This document shows positions 60,233 to 64,000 of a stretch of DNA of 64,000 bases, in pieces (the stretch's first letter is position 1; every line of letters starts with the position of its first letter). The position numbers were made by a program, and so were the translations under genes. The notes below the pieces were generated by a model. It saw only the letters and a list, made by a program, of their open reading frames with translations, was not told where the DNA came from and did not search any database. The stretch covers positions 62,001 to 126,000 of the forward strand of contig RSEE01000096.1 of assembly GCA_003971905.1 (NCBI GenBank), in the 5' to 3' direction. Source of the DNA: Moniliella sp. 'wahieum'. Its lineage: Eukaryota > Basidiomycota > Moniliellomycetes > Moniliellales > Moniliellaceae.

Positions 60233-60392
60233 TGTTGACATCCGTCCTAGGACCGCGCGGACCCTGAGTCACGTGAGTCAGCTTTCATTCCTTCCGAGCT
60301 CGCACCAGTCTTCTGGACGAGTCAGTCGCAGAAGCTTCTTAGTCCAATACGACGTTCAGTGCTCACATTCTGTGGTAGTAGCGAGGCCGACA
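60233..60392 (+). repeat. 3' LTR of the copia element
   Basis: 160 bases, identical to the 5' LTR. Right flank is CGCCG, which does not match the left flank. Confidence 0.96.
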
Positions 60393-62003
60393 CGCCGCCA
60401 CGTCCACCACCCCGGCCGCCAAACCCGCCACGTCCACCACGTCCCCCACCGCGTCCGCCGCTGCCGCCCGCCTGGTCACGCGGGGGCGCGTAGTCGAGAC
60501 GGATCGGCCGGCCGGCAATCTGCGAGCCATTGAGAGTGTTGAGTGCCTTGGTCGCGTCCTCCACCGAGCCAAACTCAATGTAACCAAAGCCTTTGGGCTT
60601 GTCAGTCTCAATGTCTTTGGGAATCCGGACGTGGTTGACAGCGGCGACCTGACCGAATGCCTCCCAGACGTCGTCGTCGGTGGCCTTCCAGGCCAGACCG
60701 CCCATAAAGAGGGTAGCCGAAGGCTCGGAAATCTTGTCGCCACGCATCTTGGCGCGCTGCTCAGCGGCATGCTGGCGGTGGTTGGGGTCCTTGGGTGGAC
60801 GCGGGTGGCAAAGTTGACACGGATGTTGCGGCCATCGAGTTCAAAGCCATCCATCTCCTCAGTTGCCTTCTTTGCGTCTTGGTGGGACTCGAATTCGACG
60901 TAGCCAAATCCACGAGGCGCTGGGTCCCGGTCAGTCTGCACACGCGCCGTTTTGACAGCGCCCACCTTGGCAAATACCTCGGCCAGCCAGTCATCGTCCA
61001 CGTTCCATGACAGCTGGCCCACAAACACACTGGTTGGTTCCTCCTCACCCGCCTCAGCATTGGTAGCAGGGGAATCTGATGCGTTCACCTTAACGGCTTT
61101 GCTGCTCCCTTGAGCCTCATCCTCGTCCTCTGCCTTGCGCTTCTTCGAAACAGGCTTCTTCTTTGGCCTCTTCCATTTCCTCGTCGTCATCCTCATCCTC
61201 ATCAGACTCGGAATCCGAGTCCGAGTCACTTGAGCCCGATCCAGATTCCGAGTCCGAGTCCGAGTCAGAGTCCGAGTCCGAGGCGGCGCTGGACGAGGCG
61301 GAGCTTGCGCTAGAAGAAGCAGCCTTGGCAGCCTGGTAGGCGGAGAGGGAATGAGGAAAGGAGGTTAGCGTAATCCAATGATAAGAGGGAGAGCCCTGCA
61401 GAGGTGGAGGGCTGGTTGGCGACAGGTATGGGGGAGTGCATACCTTAGCAGCCTTCTTCTCGGTCTTCTCTTCAGAGTCAGAGTCAGCGTCAGAGTCAGA
61501 CGAGTCCGATTCCGAGTCGGAGCCCGAGTCAGAGGCCGAGCCATCAGAGTCGGAGTCAGAGTCGGAAGAGCTGTCACTGGAGGCGTCCGCCTTCTTTATC
61601 TCTGCAGCGGCAGGCTTGTCGTCGGACGCGTCATCCGAGTCGCTGTCCGAGTCGCTGTCCGAATCGCTGCTCGAATCGCTGCTCGAATCGCTGTCGGAGT
61701 CGCTACTCTCCACGGCCTTGGGTGCGGGTTTCTCCTGCTCCGAGCTGGAGCTGGAGCTAGAGCTAGAGTTAGAGCTGGAACTGGAACTGGAGCTCGAGCT
61801 CGAGTCAGAGTCCGAGCCCGAATCCGAGTCCGAGTCAGAGTCCGAGTCCGAGTCAGAAGAAGAGCTAGACTCGTCCGAAGACGATTCCTGCTTCTTGGCG
61901 GTCTGGTCACCTTGGACTTCGATTCGACCCTCTTGGCGGCAACAGGGGCCTTCTTGTCGGCCTTGGGCGCGGTGGATTTCTTAGTTACTGCTTTGGAACC
62001 CAT
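60322..62003 (-). CDS. NSR1: nucleolin-like protein (Nsr1/Gar2), tail replaced by LTR sequence
   Basis: Nucleolar pre-rRNA processing factor. Minus ATG at 62003 gives MGSKAVTKKSTAPKADKKAPVAAKR, then long acidic Ser/Asp/Glu tracts (casein-kinase-2 style), an intron at 61333-61443 (GTATGC...CCAG), KKRKAEDEDEAQ (NLS), RRM1 TSVFVGQLSWNVDDDWLAEVF...GFGYVEF, RRM2 ATLFMGGLAWKATDDDVWEAF...GFGYIEF and an RGG tail GGRGGGRGGRGGFGGRGG. This is the classic order. The RGG tail meets the copia 3' LTR at 60392; the frame reads on into the LTR for about 23 residues and stops at 60322. About three single-base frame changes occur (near 61930, 61170 and 60790). The native C-terminus is not seen in the window. 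Confidence 0.92.
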
Positions 62004-63031
62004 GCTGGAAGGAGAGCGGTGGTGGTGGTCGGAACCTGAAGCGCGACGCGGCTGAGTCGCTTCAAGCTTGAAGAAAGCCGCCAAAAAAAGCATGGCCGAA
62101 AAAATTGGTGCCGATCGGTGCAGAGGGCGTGTGTCACGTGCTAGTAGAGTAGTGCGGTTGAACGTTGAACGTTTAAGCTAAACGTCAAACGTTGTGATTT
62201 GAAATGTTTGAAATGTTGGCCAAGCGGCGGCGCGCGTTTCACTTTGTACCGACATCACCGGTTGTGGTGCATCATGCATCCAGAGGCGGCCCTGCTGGTA
62301 TTTTTGGTCTCCGAGATGCCACACCATAGGAGAGGGTAACCCATATTGCGACCGACGCCGCCCTCGCCGGCTGGCCCTCTGGCATCCACTGCTGCCCTCT
62401 CCTTTGGCGAGAGCAGCCACCAGTCCAGATCCATACTCGGCTTCCCACATTGCCCACCCTTGGTAGTCATACGCGTGCACCACACTCACACTACTCAGAT
62501 CTTATACGAAAAGGAAGAGGCGCCGTGTGTGTGTCATGTGTGACCTGTTAAAAACGGTTAGTGCTGCGCTCAGTGGCCAGGCTCGTTCCCAGAGGAGTAC
62601 CGTACCAACTCCTACGCCACATGTCATGGTATATCACAAAGAAGGCCGGTGCATTTGCAGCCCTACCACCAAGCTCCATTTAATAATGTGGGACGGCGAG
62701 AAGAGGAGACCCATCGACCACGAGTCTCACGCGCCTCGGCGCTTGGGTGGTACTGTGGTTCATGAAGCCCTACCGTGCCCTGTCCAATCAGATGGTGTGA
62801 TCCCGACATGGGCGAGAGCTTGGGAATCGGAATCTCACAGCCACACTGCCCCTAAGCAAGTCCTAGGGGCTAAGCGCAGGGTATATGACGTGGCAGAATA
62901 TTAGCGGAATGAAGTGGCGCTGCGCCTGGAGCGTGGTAAAAGGGGTTTAAGCTGAGCCTGACCCGACACAGCACGAAGAGGCCAACACAAACGGTGGGGG
63001 GAGGAGTCCGTGGGGTTCCCGCCCCCCCATC
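62004..63031. promoter_or_regulatory. divergent promoter region, nucleolin (-) and lectin (+)
   Basis: No gene seen. A dense palindromic cluster GTTGAACGTTGAACG...AAACGTCAAACGTT lies at about 62158-62195, followed by a TTTGAAATG repeat. Motif function unknown. Confidence 0.4.
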
Positions 63032-64000
63032 ATGTTGCTGCTGGCTGTGCTGGTGGTGCGGTATGTGTGTAGCGTCGGTGGGGTGGTGCGCGTACACGCA
63101 AGACGACTACGAAGCGCTTATCTCGCTGAAAGCAGCGTCGCTTCGCCACCCTTATGTGGACGGTGACCTGCAAAGCCAGTTTTGGGACTTGGCGGGTCCA
63201 CCATCATCGAACGGCTCGAGGAGTGCGTTTGACCCAGGACAAAAAGTCCCAGCAGGGCTGGATTTGGACGCGTCATCCCATTCATGCGCGTGACTTTCAG
63301 ATTACGGTGGAGTTTGCCATCGCGGGCCGGTCGCATCATGTCTTTGGCGATGGGATGGCGCTCTGGCTCACCTCGGAACGCGCCCAGAGTGGACCGGCCT
63401 TGGGAAACCAGGCTACGTTCGACGGGTTGGGAGTGGCGTTTGATACGTACGCCAACGGTCCGCATCCCTATGCGTTCCCACGCGTGATGGCCTTGCAGGG
63501 GGGCAAGTATACACCGTACATGCCGAGTCAGGATGGGGTCAACCTAGAGGTGGGAGGCTGCTCGATCCGGTTCCGCGACACGCCGGTATCAGCCCGTGCG
63601 AGGTTGACCTACGTTGATGGCGAGTACATTGAGCTGCAGCTGCAAACCAAAGAGTGGGACCAATGGGAACCTTGTTTGTAAGTGTCATCGTGGTTGCCTG
63701 GTCAGTGTGTGGGGGGGCTGAGTATGTGGCCGTGTGTGGTGGGGTGAAGAGAATAGCAGGGCTGACTTCGCGTGGGGGCACCACGCTGCGTTGCTTGAAG
63801 CGAGATTGGCAAATTCAAGCTGCCCGAAAATCCCTTCCTGGGCTTTACAGCGGCGACGGGCGATGTGTCAGACAACCACGAGCTGGTGTCGGTGGAAACC
63901 CATTCGATTGTGCACAAGCCGCTGGCAAAGGGCGGCACCGGCCAAGGCCGAGCCCTTCCTGGGAAATGGGGAAAGACGGGCCAGGCAGGGGCCAAGGGGG
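63032..64000 (+). CDS. L-type (leguminous-type) lectin of the early secretory pathway, partial
   Basis: Relative of Emp46/47, VIP36 and ERGIC-53, cargo receptors that bind high-mannose glycans between ER and Golgi. ATG 63032 opens a signal peptide (MLLLAVLVV); after a frame change comes YEALISLKAASLRHPYVDGDLQSQFWD, then, after another, RLTQDKKSQQGWIWTRHPI, DFQITVEFAIAGRSHHVFGDGMALWLTSE, GLGVAFDTYANGPHPYAFPRV (metal- and sugar-binding loop), YVDGEYIELQLQ, an intron at 63678-63800 (GTAAGT...AAG) and EIGKFKLPENPFLGFTAATGDVSDNHELVSVETHSI. The gene runs off the right edge, so the stalk and membrane anchor are not visible. Confidence 0.88.

Larger units (their letters stand above)
55333..60392 (+). 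mobile_element. Ty1/copia LTR retrotransposon, looks nearly whole
   Basis: A 5.06 kb element of the Pseudoviridae-like Ty1/copia class. Parts in order: 5' LTR (55333-55492), gag region (about 55.5-56.8 kb), protease (about 56.8 kb), integrase core and its C-terminal region (about 57.2-58.3 kb), reverse transcriptase and RNase H (about 58.6-60.2 kb), a short purine-rich tract just before the 3' LTR, and the 3' LTR (60233-60392). Integrase before RT defines copia rather than gypsy order. The two LTRs are identical base for base over 160 bases, so the insertion is very recent. The coding parts are long open frames with about two frame changes, some of which may be the family's normal expression strategy. 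It lies in the 3' part of the nucleolin gene, in opposite orientation. Confidence 0.95.

Noticed and set aside
1-64000. CRISPR array, bacterial operon, phage or rRNA operon
   Set aside because: No evenly spaced direct repeats with unique spacers, no ribosome binding sites or operon layout, and no rRNA core motifs; the window is fungal nuclear DNA.

Overview
The window is nuclear DNA of a fungus. Support comes from short spliceosomal introns (about 80-170 bases, GT...AG, with CTAAC/CTGAC-like branch sites), intron-bearing tRNA genes, and recognisable fungal genes (TUP1, POM152, GPI12, ULP1, BMT2, RPL37, RPL30, nucleolin/Nsr1, an L-type lectin). The GC-rich, GC3-rich genes and intron style suggest a basidiomycete, but I cannot prove this from the sequence.

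Layout. 0-9 kb: tail of an unknown gene, TUP1 (+), GPI12 (-), a COG1-like gene (+) divergent from GPI12, tRNA-Glu, BMT2 (+), tRNA-Arg (-). 9-18 kb: long intergenic stretches rich in short tandem words, around an armadillo-repeat SmgGDS-like gene (-). 18-23 kb: phosphoglycerate-mutase-family gene (+), PuuE-like polysaccharide deacetylase (+), quinone oxidoreductase (-). 23-26.5 kb: a divergent repeat family in alternating orientation and the remnant of a possible trehalose-synthase-complex gene. 26.8-39 kb: ULP1, a Mei2-like RRM protein, an NmrA/epimerase-like protein and a large helical-repeat protein, all (+). 40-47.4 kb: RPL37 (-) and RPL30 (+) sharing a promoter region, then POM152 (-) and tRNA-Leu (-). 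47.4-55.3 kb: an AT-richer, gene-poor block with a patatin remnant and a solo LTR. 55.3-60.4 kb: a young Ty1/copia element inserted in the RGG tail of the nucleolin gene (-). 63 kb to the end: an L-type lectin gene (+), cut by the window edge.

Most genes are single-copy housekeeping genes with no operon-like logic; the RPL37/RPL30 divergent pair is the clearest co-regulated unit. A striking property of the window is that almost every conserved host gene changes reading frame one or more times by single bases, often at homopolymers. This looks more like an unpolished long-read consensus than mass gene death, so coordinates below mark gene spans, not continuous frames. I found no convincing undescribed biological system. 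The most interesting signals are the copia insertion without matching target-site duplications, the LTR-encoded new end of the nucleolin protein, and the telo-box-like motifs between the two ribosomal protein genes.
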